Source: JBOFFI01 sp051657245
GTDB taxonomy: Bacteria; Pseudomonadota; Alphaproteobacteria; Holosporales; JBOFFI01
Length of the DNA: 25,405 bases
Assembly (NCBI GenBank): GCA_051657245.1
Contig: JBOFKI010000032.1
Span: 1 to 25,405 of the forward strand
Reading direction: 5' to 3'
The position numbers were made by a program, and so were the translations under genes. The notes below the pieces were generated by a model. The model was not told where the DNA came from and made no database searches. It saw only the letters and a program-made list of their open reading frames with translations. Shown one piece after another: positions 16,672 through 24,554 of this stretch (its first letter is position 1; each line of letters starts with the position of its first letter).

Positions 16672-18609
16672 ATGGCGACGAAGCCGGTGACAGAAGAGAA
16701 AGATTTATTTGAAGAGACTTCCGAAGTTGCTTTGCTTGATAAAGCAAATTCGGTTAAGCGGTTGATTGTTAAGGGTAAAGAGCGCGGTTTTATCACCTAT
16801 GACGAACTTAACCGCCTTTTGCCATCAGACCAGGTTTCTTCCGAACAAATAGAAGATGTGATGGCTTCTCTTTCAGAAATGGGGATTTCTCTCGTTGAGG
16901 CGGAGGATGATTTTCAAGAGGAAGAGGAAATTGTTGCTCAGCCAGAAGAGGACGAAGAAGGGGAGAAGCCGGGGGCCCAACTAGAGGCTTCCCGAACAGA
17001 CGATCCGGTTCGTCTCTATTTACGAGAAATGGGTTCAGTGAGCCTGTTGACGCGTGAAGGTGAAATCGACATTGCAAAACGGATCGAAGCAGGTCGAGAA
17101 ATGGTTATTGGAGCTATTTGTGAAAGCCCGTTGACCATGAAGGCTCTTATCACCTGGGGAGATGCGCTTCAAGAGGGTAAAATCCTCTTGCGGGATATTA
17201 TAGATCTTGAAACAACCTATGAAGGGGATGGAGACGCCTCTGAAGAAGAGCTTGAAGATATTGAAGAAGAAGCGGAAGAAAAGGAGCCATCTGAAGAGGG
17301 AAGCGTTGCAACAGAGGCAACAGATGCCACGGAAGAAGATTCAACCGTTTCCCTTAATAGCATGGAAACATCCCTTATGCCGGGGGTTTTGGAAAAATTT
17401 GAACAAATTTCTTCTACCTATGAGAAGCTGAGGAAGACCCAGGATAAACGTTTGGAGGCCTCGCGGAAAGGGAAATCTAATTCCTCTTCTCTCGAGAAAG
17501 AATATGAGGGGTACCGTCAACAATTGATTGAGCTGATGAAGGGTGTTCATCTAAATCCCCTTCGCATTGACGAGCTTGTGGAGCAATTGTATGGTTTTAA
17601 CCGCCGGCTTATCAGTTTAGAGGGACGATTGTTACGTTTGGCAGAGTCTTCGGGGATCAGTCGTGCGCATTTTCTCGAAAATTATTATGGACAAGAGCTG
17701 GATCACAATTGGTTTTCAACGATAGAAACACTTCCATCAAAAGGTTGGAAAAATTTTCTGGAACGTCACCGTGATGAAGCGACGGTTATCCGGCAAGATG
17801 TTTCTCAGATTCCAACGGAATTTGGTTTGCATTTAAATGAATTCCGCCGGATTGTTTCTACTGTTCAAAAAGGGGAGCGAGATGCGACCCGCGCAAAAAA
17901 GGAAATGATAGAAGCTAATTTACGCTTGGTGATTTCCATTGCGAAAAAATACACCAACAGAGGGCTTCAGTTTTTAGACCTGATTCAAGAGGGAAATATT
18001 GGCTTAATGAAAGCCGTTGAAAAATTTGAATATCAGCGAGGTTATAAATTTTCAACCTATGCAACTTGGTGGATTCGCCAAGCTATTACGCGCTCTATTG
18101 CAGACCAGGCTCGTACGATTCGTATTCCTGTCCATATGATAGAAACCATCAATAAATTGGTGCGGATGTCGCGACAGATTCTCCATGAAATTGGGAGAGA
18201 ACCTAATCCAGAAGAGCTGGCAGAGCGCCTTATGATGCCTCTGGATAAAGTTAAAAAAGTTTTGAAAATTGCAAAAGAGCCCATCAGCCTTGAAACCCCT
18301 ATTGGAGATGAAGAGGATAGCCATCTGGGCGACTTTATTGAAGATAAAAATGTTGTGGCGCCGGTGGATGCTGCTATTCAAAGTAATTTGAAAGATACGA
18401 CTACGCGGGTGCTCTCCAGCCTCACAGCAAGGGAAGAGCGTGTTTTAAGGATGCGCTTTGGGATTGGCACAAATGAACATACCCTAGAAGAAGTAGGGCA
18501 GCAATTTAATGTGACCCGCGAGCGGATCCGTCAAATTGAAGCAAAAGCCATTCGAAAGTTGAGGCATCCAAGTCGTTCCAGAAGGCTAAGAAGTTTCTTG
18601 GATACTTAA
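16672..18609 (+). CDS. rpoD: RNA polymerase primary sigma factor RpoD (sigma-70)
   Basis: A 645-residue housekeeping sigma factor. Region 1.1 (about residues 20-75), an acidic linker (78-100), region 1.2 (DDPVRLYLREMGSVSLLTRE, 110-129), an acidic non-conserved insert rich in Glu (about 180-225), regions 2.1-2.4 (from ANLRLVISIAKKYTNRGLQF at 415, through STYATWWIRQAITRSIADQ), region 3 (RIPVHMIETINKL, EPISLETPIG), and region 4 with LEEVGQQFNVTRERIRQIEA near 605 are all present. It recognises the promoters of the genes in this window. An aaggaagagag site precedes the ATG. The gene follows dnaG by 63 bases and ends before a structured terminator region. Confidence 0.98.
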   Translation: MATKPVTEEKDLFEETSEVALLDKANSVKRLIVKGKERGFITYDELNRLLPSDQVSSEQIEDVMASLSEMGISLVEAEDDFQEEEEIVAQPEEDEEGEKPGAQLEASRTDDPVRLYLREMGSVSLLTREGEIDIAKRIEAGREMVIGAICESPLTMKALITWGDALQEGKILLRDIIDLETTYEGDGDASEEELEDIEEEAEEKEPSEEGSVATEATDATEEDSTVSLNSMETSLMPGVLEKFEQISSTYEKLRKTQDKRLEASRKGKSNSSSLEKEYEGYRQQLIELMKGVHLNPLRIDELVEQLYGFNRRLISLEGRLLRLAESSGISRAHFLENYYGQELDHNWFSTIETLPSKGWKNFLERHRDEATVIRQDVSQIPTEFGLHLNEFRRIVSTVQKGERDATRAKKEMIEANLRLVISIAKKYTNRGLQFLDLIQEGNIGLMKAVEKFEYQRGYKFSTYATWWIRQAITRSIADQARTIRIPVHMIETINKLVRMSRQILHEIGREPNPEELAERLMMPLDKVKKVLKIAKEPISLETPIGDEEDSHLGDFIEDKNVVAPVDAAIQSNLKDTTTRVLSSLTAREERVLRMRFGIGTNEHTLEEVGQQFNVTRERIRQIEAKAIRKLRHPSRSRRLRSFLDT

Positions 18610-18630
18610 TGGAATGCCAAGCGTTAGGGG

Positions 18631-18697
18631 GCTGTGCAGTCCGCAAGTTTATGGAAATTTTCCATGGATTGCGGAGGCACGACGGCTTCAGTTTTTT
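18631..18697 (+). terminator. structured intrinsic terminator region after rpoD
   Basis: A nested hairpin: outer stem tccgcaa/ttgcgga (18640-18646 with 18669-18675) and inner stem atggaaa/tttccat (18651-18657 with 18659-18665). Flanking gtgc/gcac bases may extend it. A T6 run stands at 18692-18697, about 16 bases after the main stem. The T run and position fit termination of the dnaG-rpoD transcript; the unusual gap leaves room for another RNA role. Confidence 0.5.
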
Positions 18698-18861
18698 CTA
18701 AAACTTCGATAATATGGCGTTGTTGCACGCAGACCTATTTTTAAAATTTATGTGGGTCTAGACTCAGGCTTTTTTCCGTTTGTGTAAAAACAAACCTTTG
18801 CAACAAATTTTTTTTCTGACATCATTGGAAAAAATTTGAAAAATGCAGAAAAGGAAGCACC

Positions 18862-20298
18862 ATGAAACTGGGGCCATGTAAGACGGGACGGATCCATTTT
18901 GTTGGGATTGGCGGTGTTGGCATGAGTGGCATTGCGGAAGTTCTCTATGCTCTAGGCTATTGCGTTCAAGGAAGTGATCAACAAGAAAACGCACTGACCC
19001 AAAGGCTGCAAGAAAAAGGAATCCCCATTTTTTTTGAGCATCATGCCCGCAACCTTGAAGGGGTTCAGGCTGTTGTCGTTTCGTCTGCAGTGCCTAAACA
19101 CAATCCAGAGCTTGAAGCTGCGCGTTTCCAAGAAATCCCCGTCATTCGCAGGGCAGAAATGCTCGCAGAGCTCATGCGCCTCAAATTTTCTATCGCCATC
19201 TCAGGAACCCACGGCAAAACCACGACAACCTCATTGATAGGTGCGCTTTTAGAAAACGGAGGGCTTGACCCAACTGTGGTTAATGGCGGCATTGTAAATG
19301 CCTATGGAAGCAATGCACGTTTTGGAAAAGGCGACTGGATTGTGACAGAAGCAGATGAGTCTGACGGAAGCTTCACGAAGCTTCTCGGAACCCTCGGGGT
19401 TGTCACCAACATTGATCCAGAGCATATGGAATTCTATGGCACGCCCGAAAATCTAGAAAATGCTTTTTTAACTTTCCTACATAACTTACCTTTTTATGGC
19501 CTTGGCATCTTGTGCATTGATCACCCTCGGGTGCGTGCCCTGAAAACCCTCGTAAAAGATCGGCGGTTGGTCACTTATGGGTTTAGCGAAGATGCCCAAA
19601 TTAAAGCATCCCAAGTGCGTGTCACACGAGAGGGAACTTTTTTTGATGTGATCTTTTCATCTAAACGATTTCCAAAGCTTGCGCCTTGGAAGCAACTGCG
19701 CCTCAGCCTCTATGGCGAACACAACGTCCAAAATGCCCTCGCGGCCATAGCGGTAGCCCAAGAGCTGGAGATTCCTGAAGCACTCGTGCGGGAAACATTT
19801 AAAAATTTTTCCGGCGTAAAGAGACGCTTTTCAGAAACCGGTTGTGTAGGGGGAGTGACCATCATTGATGACTACGCCCACCACCCGGTAGAAATTGCAA
19901 CGGTCTTAAAAACCGCGCGCCAGTTGTGTTCTGGCGGGCGCGTCATCGCGGTGTGTCAACCCCATCGATATTCACGACTGGCTGATTTATTTGATGAATT
20001 TCAGGCTTGCTTCCATGATGCAGATGCGGTGATTTTACTTCCCCTTTATGGCGCAGGAGAGCCTCCTCTTCCCGGCATTTCTTCCCAAGCCCTGGCAGAG
20101 GCTTTAAAGACAAAACAACAAGCGGTTATAACTGTTGAAAATTTTGAAACCTTGGCACCAGTGCTTGCTCCCATCCTCCAACCAGGAGACATGGTCATTT
20201 GCATGGGAGCAGGCAGCATCACATCCCTCGCGAAAACCCTGCCTGAAGCACTGGCCTCCTTTTTTTTACCCAACCAAACTAAAGTGGCTTGTAGATGA
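18862..20298 (+). CDS. murC: UDP-N-acetylmuramate--L-alanine ligase MurC
   Basis: A 478-residue cytoplasmic ligase that adds L-alanine to UDP-MurNAc with ATP, the first amino-acid step of peptidoglycan synthesis. The N-terminal Rossmann domain starts IHFVGIGGVGMSGIAEVL (11-28); the ATP P-loop is SGTHGKTTTT (114-123); VTEADESDGSF (161-171) and NIDPEHMEFYG line the active site; DYAHHP marks the C-terminal domain. The start is the ATG after aaaaggaagc. The usual partners (murG, murB, ddl, ftsQAZ) are not in the window, so the gene is separated from a typical division-and-wall cluster at least on its downstream side. The 250-base gap upstream has a small gtttgt/acaaac hairpin (18778-18795) but no gene. 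Confidence 0.98.
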   Translation: MKLGPCKTGRIHFVGIGGVGMSGIAEVLYALGYCVQGSDQQENALTQRLQEKGIPIFFEHHARNLEGVQAVVVSSAVPKHNPELEAARFQEIPVIRRAEMLAELMRLKFSIAISGTHGKTTTTSLIGALLENGGLDPTVVNGGIVNAYGSNARFGKGDWIVTEADESDGSFTKLLGTLGVVTNIDPEHMEFYGTPENLENAFLTFLHNLPFYGLGILCIDHPRVRALKTLVKDRRLVTYGFSEDAQIKASQVRVTREGTFFDVIFSSKRFPKLAPWKQLRLSLYGEHNVQNALAAIAVAQELEIPEALVRETFKNFSGVKRRFSETGCVGGVTIIDDYAHHPVEIATVLKTARQLCSGGRVIAVCQPHRYSRLADLFDEFQACFHDADAVILLPLYGAGEPPLPGISSQALAEALKTKQQAVITVENFETLAPVLAPILQPGDMVICMGAGSITSLAKTLPEALASFFLPNQTKVACR

Positions 20299-20320
20299 AT
20301 ACAAACCTTAAAAATTTAAT

Positions 20321-20665
20321 TTAGCCTCCAGCCGCTAAGCAATTTTTGATATGTTTGCGATTCTCGCTTGTGCAACTTTTCGCTGCAAATTCTCTGATTT
20401 TTCTAACTTTACAAGAGCCTCTATTAAAGGCGATTTTACAAATTTCTGTTTTTTCGCTATCGGGAAGATCTTTAAAAAATTTTGCTTCCTGTCGACTGCA
20501 ATTCTTGACATCTTTTTCATCACAGATTTTTAGGCAAATATCTTGAATTTCTTTTATTTTACAAGCTTTTTTATTACACCCATAGTAGCATATATTTGAG
20601 GCAACAGCTTCTTGAGTTATATAAAAAGAACCCAACAGCATGCTTAAAAAAAGTAATTTTCTCAT
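20321..20665 (-). CDS. small secreted cysteine-rich protein, function unknown
   Basis: A 114-residue protein I do not recognise. It begins with a clear signal peptide (MRKLLFLSMLLGSFYI, then QEAVA, cleavage likely after residue 22). The mature part has ten cysteines at 26, 30, 35, 44, 48, 56, 76, 85, 98 and 109, many Lys and Glu, and no transmembrane segment, as expected of a disulfide-bonded export product. aaagga precedes its ATG. The gene lies tail to tail with murC, 22 bases apart, and is followed upstream by a 455-base AT-rich gap. The regular cysteines and intact signal argue that it is a real gene, not a random frame. It may be a periplasmic or host-directed protein; no catalytic motif is visible. 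Confidence 0.75.
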   Translation of the reverse strand: MRKLLFLSMLLGSFYITQEAVASNICYYGCNKKACKIKEIQDICLKICDEKDVKNCSRQEAKFFKDLPDSEKTEICKIAFNRGSCKVRKIREFAAKSCTSENRKHIKNCLAAGG

Positions 20666-21120
20666 TTTCTTTCCTTTACGTCAATATTTTTTATCATTTT
20701 AAATTTATTTTAGTTAAAAAAAAACAAATGCCAATTTTTGTTTTATTAAACACATTCTTTTAGCTGCAAATTTCAAATCTTTTAGACACGTTCTATAAAA
20801 TTTGGTGTTGGGCAATTTGTTGAAAATATTTTATTTGTAAATATTGAGAAATGATCATTTTATTGTTCAAATTAACGCTGAATTGTTCTTACAAAAATAA
20901 ACGAAAAGAAGCCAATTATCGCCGACTTCAGCGATTGGCTAGCGCTCCACCTTGAAGCTACGATTTACCTTCAACACGCCATATCTTTAATATAAAAATT
21001 CCGGCTGGGGGAAGGAGGGGATTTTTTGCAGATAAGTTCTTCCCTTTTGTGGAAAATCATCGTATAAAAGTGATGTCCTGTAGCTGATCAATTAAATAGT
21101 GTTTAGATAGGTAGTTTATT
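20666..21120. other. AT-rich gap between the Cys-rich gene and ndk, with a structured patch
   Basis: No gene is apparent in this 455-base stretch. The first part is very AT-rich and should hold the minus-strand promoter of the Cys-rich gene. At 20910-20940 agccaa and ttggct, with an inner tcgc/gcga, form a bulged stem, and ttgaag/cttcaa (20952-20957 with 20969-20974) form a second hairpin. The patch 20905-20990 is richer in G and C than its surroundings. It could be a small RNA, a remnant or a regulatory leader; nothing recognisable. Confidence 0.4.
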
Positions 21121-21543
21121 ATGCCAATTGAGAGAACTTTGTCCATCATCAAGCCAGATGCGACGCGTCGCAATTTGACGGGTATCATCAACAGCCGGTT
21201 TGAGCAATCAGGCCTTCGCATTGTTGCCCAGAAGCGCCTTCAATTTTCCCTCGAACAGGTTGAGAAATTTTACGCTATTCATGCGGAGCGCTCATTTTTT
21301 AAATCTTTATGCGAAATGATGGCTTCTGGTCCTGTTGTGGTCCAGGTTTTAGAAGGTGAAAATGCTATTCAGCGTAACCGTGAAATTATGGGAGCAACCA
21401 ACCCTGCAAATGCTGCTGAAGGAACGATTCGAAAACTTTTTGGGGAGTCCATTGAACACAATTCGGTTCATGGCTCAGATAGCCCAGAAACTGCAGCTGA
21501 AGAGATCCGTTTTTTCTTTTCTGAAATTGAAATTATTGGTTGA
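21121..21543 (+). CDS. ndk: nucleoside diphosphate kinase
   Basis: A 140-residue Ndk that moves the gamma phosphate from ATP to other nucleoside diphosphates via a phosphohistidine. The family start RTLSIIKPDATRRNLTG, the GPVVVQVLEGENAI strand, MGATNPANAAEGTIR, and the active-site NSVHGSDS with His117 are all present, at normal length. It has no close partner on its strand: the next gene, 5 bases away, runs in the opposite direction. The ribosome site is weak (gatagg about 10 bases upstream of the ATG). Confidence 0.98.
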   Translation: MPIERTLSIIKPDATRRNLTGIINSRFEQSGLRIVAQKRLQFSLEQVEKFYAIHAERSFFKSLCEMMASGPVVVQVLEGENAIQRNREIMGATNPANAAEGTIRKLFGESIEHNSVHGSDSPETAAEEIRFFFSEIEIIG

Positions 21544-21548
21544 GCCTC

Positions 21549-22136
21549 TTATTTTTGTGGGGGTGAAAAAAAAGCGACACAAAATTTGTCCAACAAATTT
21601 TTGGAAGGGGTATGCTTTCCTGTGCACATCCCGCGCCCTAGGGTAAGGATTTGAGAGACAATCCAGTCGCCTGCTTCAACACCCTTGGAAGCACCTGCGA
21701 CGCCACCCCCAACAGCTGCGACACTACCAACAACAATGCCGCCGATAACGGGAGCTACTACACTTCCAGCTCCTGGAGCAACCATAGTTCCAATCACTTC
21801 TCCCACGCCAGCGCCTGTTGCTGCACCGCCTGCGCCACTGATACCTACCCCCAGGAGCCCTCCTCCAGCGCCACCTGCAATTTTGCCTGCGGTAGTAATG
21901 CACAATTTTGGATTTTTAACTGCAAGACACTTAGGAACGTTGATTTTGATGCTAGACCCAGGGCATTCACGGCAAAGGTTTTGCGCTTCTAAGCAATGAC
22001 ACGCCAAACCTGGTACGCACACGGTTGCGCAGAAAATTTTGTTGACGATATCGTCAAGGATCGTTGCGTTGGCTGAGTTGAAAGACAGCAGGGCGCCAAC
22101 AAGGAGCCATTTGTACGTGAATGAGGATTGGGACAT
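21549..22136 (-). CDS. secreted protein with cysteine-rich N-terminus and glycine-zipper segment, function unknown
   Basis: A 195-residue protein not recognised. A signal peptide (WLLVGALLSF core, cleavage after NSANA at residue 24) leads into a cysteine-rich part with eight Cys (36, 40, 46, 48, 55, 58, 70, 79), then a long Gly/Ala/Val segment (about 83-151) rich in GxxxG spacing that resembles glycine-zipper membrane domains, and a short tail with Cys171 and Cys186. The ATG is preceded by gggggaag. It faces ndk tail to tail, five bases apart. The total of ten cysteines equals that of the gene at 20321-20665, though alignment is not obvious. A membrane-inserting or outer-envelope role is a guess from the zipper. 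Confidence 0.75.
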   Translation of the reverse strand: MSQSSFTYKWLLVGALLSFNSANATILDDIVNKIFCATVCVPGLACHCLEAQNLCRECPGSSIKINVPKCLAVKNPKLCITTAGKIAGGAGGGLLGVGISGAGGAATGAGVGEVIGTMVAPGAGSVVAPVIGGIVVGSVAAVGGGVAGASKGVEAGDWIVSQILTLGRGMCTGKHTPSKNLLDKFCVAFFSPPQK

Positions 22137-22237
22137 GGGCGCAAACTTCCCCCTTTTTTGAAGCTTTAACCCATTGTAAAAGAAGAGAAATTAAAAAAAA
22201 ATTAAAATCAAAGGATAAGGAGAGCCGCTGAATCCAC

Positions 22238-22459
22238 TCAAGAAAGGGGAGCTACCTTCAAATTCCGCTCAATAATCCACGCTGCTTGGATGGCTTCCAA
22301 GATACGTTCATTGGAGCGTGCAGGATCATCAGAAAAATCAGGAAGCTGCTGAACCCATCTCCAAAGGTCTGTAAACCGCAAACCCAGCAGATCTGCCTCT
22401 GGATGCGCCTCTTCCAAGAGCTCTGCAATCTCCTCAATATCAGTCCAGCTTAAAGACAT
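22238..22459 (-). CDS. iscX: iron-sulfur cluster assembly protein IscX
   Basis: A 73-residue acidic protein of the IscX (YfhJ) family, a small modulator that binds the cysteine desulfurase IscS and iron and tunes cluster assembly. The family pattern is clear: SWTDIEEIAELLEEAHPEAD, LRFTDLWRWV, DFSDDP, and NERILEAIQAAWI. The ATG is 12 bases after the ferredoxin stop, so the two genes form an operon. Elsewhere iscX is typically the last gene after fdx in the isc operon, the same relative order as here. The C-terminus is about seven residues longer than in E. coli. Confidence 0.92.
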   Translation of the reverse strand: MSLSWTDIEEIAELLEEAHPEADLLGLRFTDLWRWVQQLPDFSDDPARSNERILEAIQAAWIIERNLKVAPLS

Positions 22460-22471
22460 ATGGGTGACCTT

Positions 22472-22804
22472 TCATCCTACCATCATGTTACGTGTGGCAG
22501 AGGGCAAGGAAACAACCAAACCATCCAGCTCGGGAGAAATAATGATCTGGCAACCAAGCCTGGACGTTTGGGTTAAACCAAAGGCAAGGTCCAGCATATC
22601 GTCTTCATCTTCTGAGGCTTCTCCCAACAGCTCATACCACTCAGGGCTGACCACCACGTGGCAGGTTGAGCACGCAAGGGATCCCTCACAAGCACCTTCC
22701 AGATCAATTTTGTTCTCATGTGCAATTTCCAGAACCGAGAGCCCAACAGGGGCTTCAACCTCAAGGCTAGACCCGTCTTTTTGAATAAATGTCATCTTCG
22801 GCAT
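22472..22804 (-). CDS. fdx: [2Fe-2S] ferredoxin of the ISC type (adrenodoxin-like)
   Basis: A 110-residue ferredoxin starting MPKMTFIQKDG. The cluster ligands are Cys39, Cys45, Cys48 (GACEGSLACSTCHVVV) and Cys85 (RLGCQIII), the C-x5-C-x2-C spacing of ISC-type ferredoxins that supply electrons for cluster assembly. The frame stays open to 22909, adding 35 residues, but those are atypical and the ATG at 22804 has gaaggaacc before it, so the short form is chosen. It precedes iscX by 12 bases. No iscS, iscU, hscA or hscB lies upstream; the neighbour there is divergent. Confidence 0.95.
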   Translation of the reverse strand: MPKMTFIQKDGSSLEVEAPVGLSVLEIAHENKIDLEGACEGSLACSTCHVVVSPEWYELLGEASEDEDDMLDLAFGLTQTSRLGCQIIISPELDGLVVSLPSATRNMMVG

Positions 22805-22945
22805 ACACGGTTCCTTCTCGAGACCATAAACTTTAAAAAACATAAAGTGTTCAACACCCCCATTATTTTCCACTTCTTCATTCCTAGCAAAGTTTTTTTT
22901 GCTGAGCAAACTTTTTTTTAAATATTTTTAAGCGAACCTATAGAC

Positions 22946-23566
22946 ATGAAAAAGTACATAGCTTCAATTTTGGCTGGATTATTAAGCGCTGGGTTTGCTG
23001 GGTGCTCTCTTTTGCCAGAACCACCGGCCCCTAGTGAGCGAATCTTAATAGATCCAGACCCGCTTCCAACGCCTTTGCCTGCCAGAGGGAAAAAGCGATC
23101 GATGTGGGTGTGGGTGGAGGATCCTCAAACAGAAAGCTTTTTAGAAACATCTAACGTGCTCTTAAGGCCTACGCCTCACACCCTTGGATCTTATGAGGGG
23201 GTTGTTTGGGTTTCTCCGCCTGGGACCATGCTGAAAAAAGTTTTGGTCAAGTCCCTCGTTGCTTCTAAGGGGTTTGAGGGGGTTACAGAAACTTTTCAAA
23301 ACACAAGCCTGCCTTTGGCAAAAGTCTCTATAATTTTAGATGGGTTTTGGATTGATCATACTCTGGGGGGCGGGGCCCAGGCCCGTATCAAAGGAACCCT
23401 CCGCCTGGAACGAGATTTTTCTAGCGCCACAAATAAACAGGTGGTGCAAGTTTTTGACATCAAAGTTCCCGTGCGTGGATCAGGCAAGCAAGCTATTTTC
23501 CAAGCAATCGAAGAGGCTGTTAAACAATGGGCCCAAAACGCTGCAACATGGATTTATCAGATGTAG
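22946..23566 (+). CDS. ABC-type transport auxiliary lipoprotein (PF03886-like)
   Basis: A 206-residue lipoprotein: the signal core ILAGLLSAGFAGC gives a lipobox with Cys20, followed by a Pro-rich linker. The body (about 50-206) resembles proteobacterial auxiliary lipoproteins of the PqiC/MCE-type lipid transport systems: YEGVVWVSPPGTMLKKVLVK, a beta strand with LPLAKVSIILDGFWIDH, then ARIKGTLRLERD and a C-terminal helix KQAIFQAIEEAVKQWAQNAA. In such systems the protein sits in the outer membrane facing the periplasm and works with an ATPase, permease and MCE protein, none of which is next to it here. Assignment is by overall pattern rather than a diagnostic motif. Confidence 0.6.
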   Translation: MKKYIASILAGLLSAGFAGCSLLPEPPAPSERILIDPDPLPTPLPARGKKRSMWVWVEDPQTESFLETSNVLLRPTPHTLGSYEGVVWVSPPGTMLKKVLVKSLVASKGFEGVTETFQNTSLPLAKVSIILDGFWIDHTLGGGAQARIKGTLRLERDFSSATNKQVVQVFDIKVPVRGSGKQAIFQAIEEAVKQWAQNAATWIYQM

Positions 23567-23570
23567 CGCA

Positions 23571-24485
23571 TTAAAGTGGGTTTTTACAAACGTAATAATC
23601 TCTTAAAGTTGGGTAGTTTGAGAACGCGTCGTAATAAGCACCATTGTTTACAAGCTCTACCTCATGGAATAAGGTGCGCAGGTGGTTTTGCGTTATGTTC
23701 CTCAGATGCCTTTCTGCATTTGCGTCCAAACGCTCCACTCTTTCTATTTCTTCGGGGTATTCGGTCTCTAGTTTGTAGAGTACATAGTCTCCCCCGAAAA
23801 TTTCATTAGGGGTCACGCTATAGTTGTCGCGTTGCGTTATATAATCTGCGACAGTTTGCTTAGCAATGGCGAGGTGTTCTGGCTCAAAACTCTCAAATTC
23901 TTGGAAAAGCCTGTTGCTTAGATCACTTTGCGTCCAATGGTTTGGTATGGAATAATCATATGGCGTATAGATGGGCTCTTGCGTTTCGCTACAGATTGAA
24001 GGTTGGAGCGCTGATTCAAAGATAAACGTTGAAGTTGTCTCTTTTTTGAGCAATTTTGAAAACCGGGTGGCAGGGTCTGAGCTCTTATCATCTGCAAAAA
24101 ATTTCCAGGTACTCATATCCACGACAACCCTGGAAAAAAGACTGTTAAACCTCGAACAAAACGTATCATCAGAAAAATCTCCCCACAGATGCAACCGGTT
24201 TTGAAGCGCGCTACCTTTAGGGGTGGCCATATCGCTCGAGATCCAAAACTCTTTTGAGCCTTCCGGGACGAGGGGCAGCGTTTCGTGAGCTTGTCGACCA
24301 ATGAGTAAACAGGGTGCTTCTCCCTGCTCGGTTTTTTGGCGTATCATTTCAAGCGTTTTTGTATTAACCGAAATTTGATCGGGGAGGTCTTCGTTACTGG
24401 ACAAACTGTCTTTAGATGGCACCGCAAAACCTTCAGCCAACACCCTTGTAAAGAAGAAAGAAAAAACTAGAATAGCGCGCAACAT
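23571..24485 (-). CDS. secreted protein of unknown function, possible methyltransferase-like fold
   Basis: A 304-residue protein from the ATG at 24485, which has agagga seven bases upstream; the frame is open to 24515, but that start would put ten residues before the signal. MLRAILVFSFFFTRVLA is a signal peptide, cleaved near residue 17. The middle region APCLLIG (57-63), KEFWISSD (78-85), LHLWGDFSDD (98-107), VVVDMSTWKFF (120-130), and FSKLLKKE with STFIFES (142-158) runs in the order of strands of a class I methyltransferase-type Rossmann fold (glycine loop, acidic strand, GD-x, D-x-STxKF). The glycine loop is degenerate (IGRQ), so binding of SAM is doubtful. The C-terminal half is rich in acidic residues, without known motifs. 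It is convergent with the lipoprotein and precedes glmS on the same strand's downstream side. Confidence 0.7.
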   Translation of the reverse strand: MLRAILVFSFFFTRVLAEGFAVPSKDSLSSNEDLPDQISVNTKTLEMIRQKTEQGEAPCLLIGRQAHETLPLVPEGSKEFWISSDMATPKGSALQNRLHLWGDFSDDTFCSRFNSLFSRVVVDMSTWKFFADDKSSDPATRFSKLLKKETTSTFIFESALQPSICSETQEPIYTPYDYSIPNHWTQSDLSNRLFQEFESFEPEHLAIAKQTVADYITQRDNYSVTPNEIFGGDYVLYKLETEYPEEIERVERLDANAERHLRNITQNHLRTLFHEVELVNNGAYYDAFSNYPTLRDYYVCKNPL

Positions 24486-24554
24486 AGAAAAATCCTCTAA
24501 AGAAATACAAAGCAATCAAATAATTCCATAAAAAGACAAGCTGGTCAATTTTTT

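Noticed and set aside
21651..21999. Two + strand frames rich in Ala, Pro and Thr or Ser and Cys
   Set aside because: They are mirror images of the Gly/Ala-rich segment of the minus-strand gene at 21549-22136, which has a signal peptide and ribosome site; the + strand frames have neither.
22464..22784. + strand frame of 106 residues over the ferredoxin
   Set aside because: Shadow of fdx; low-complexity Ser-rich translation with no motif.
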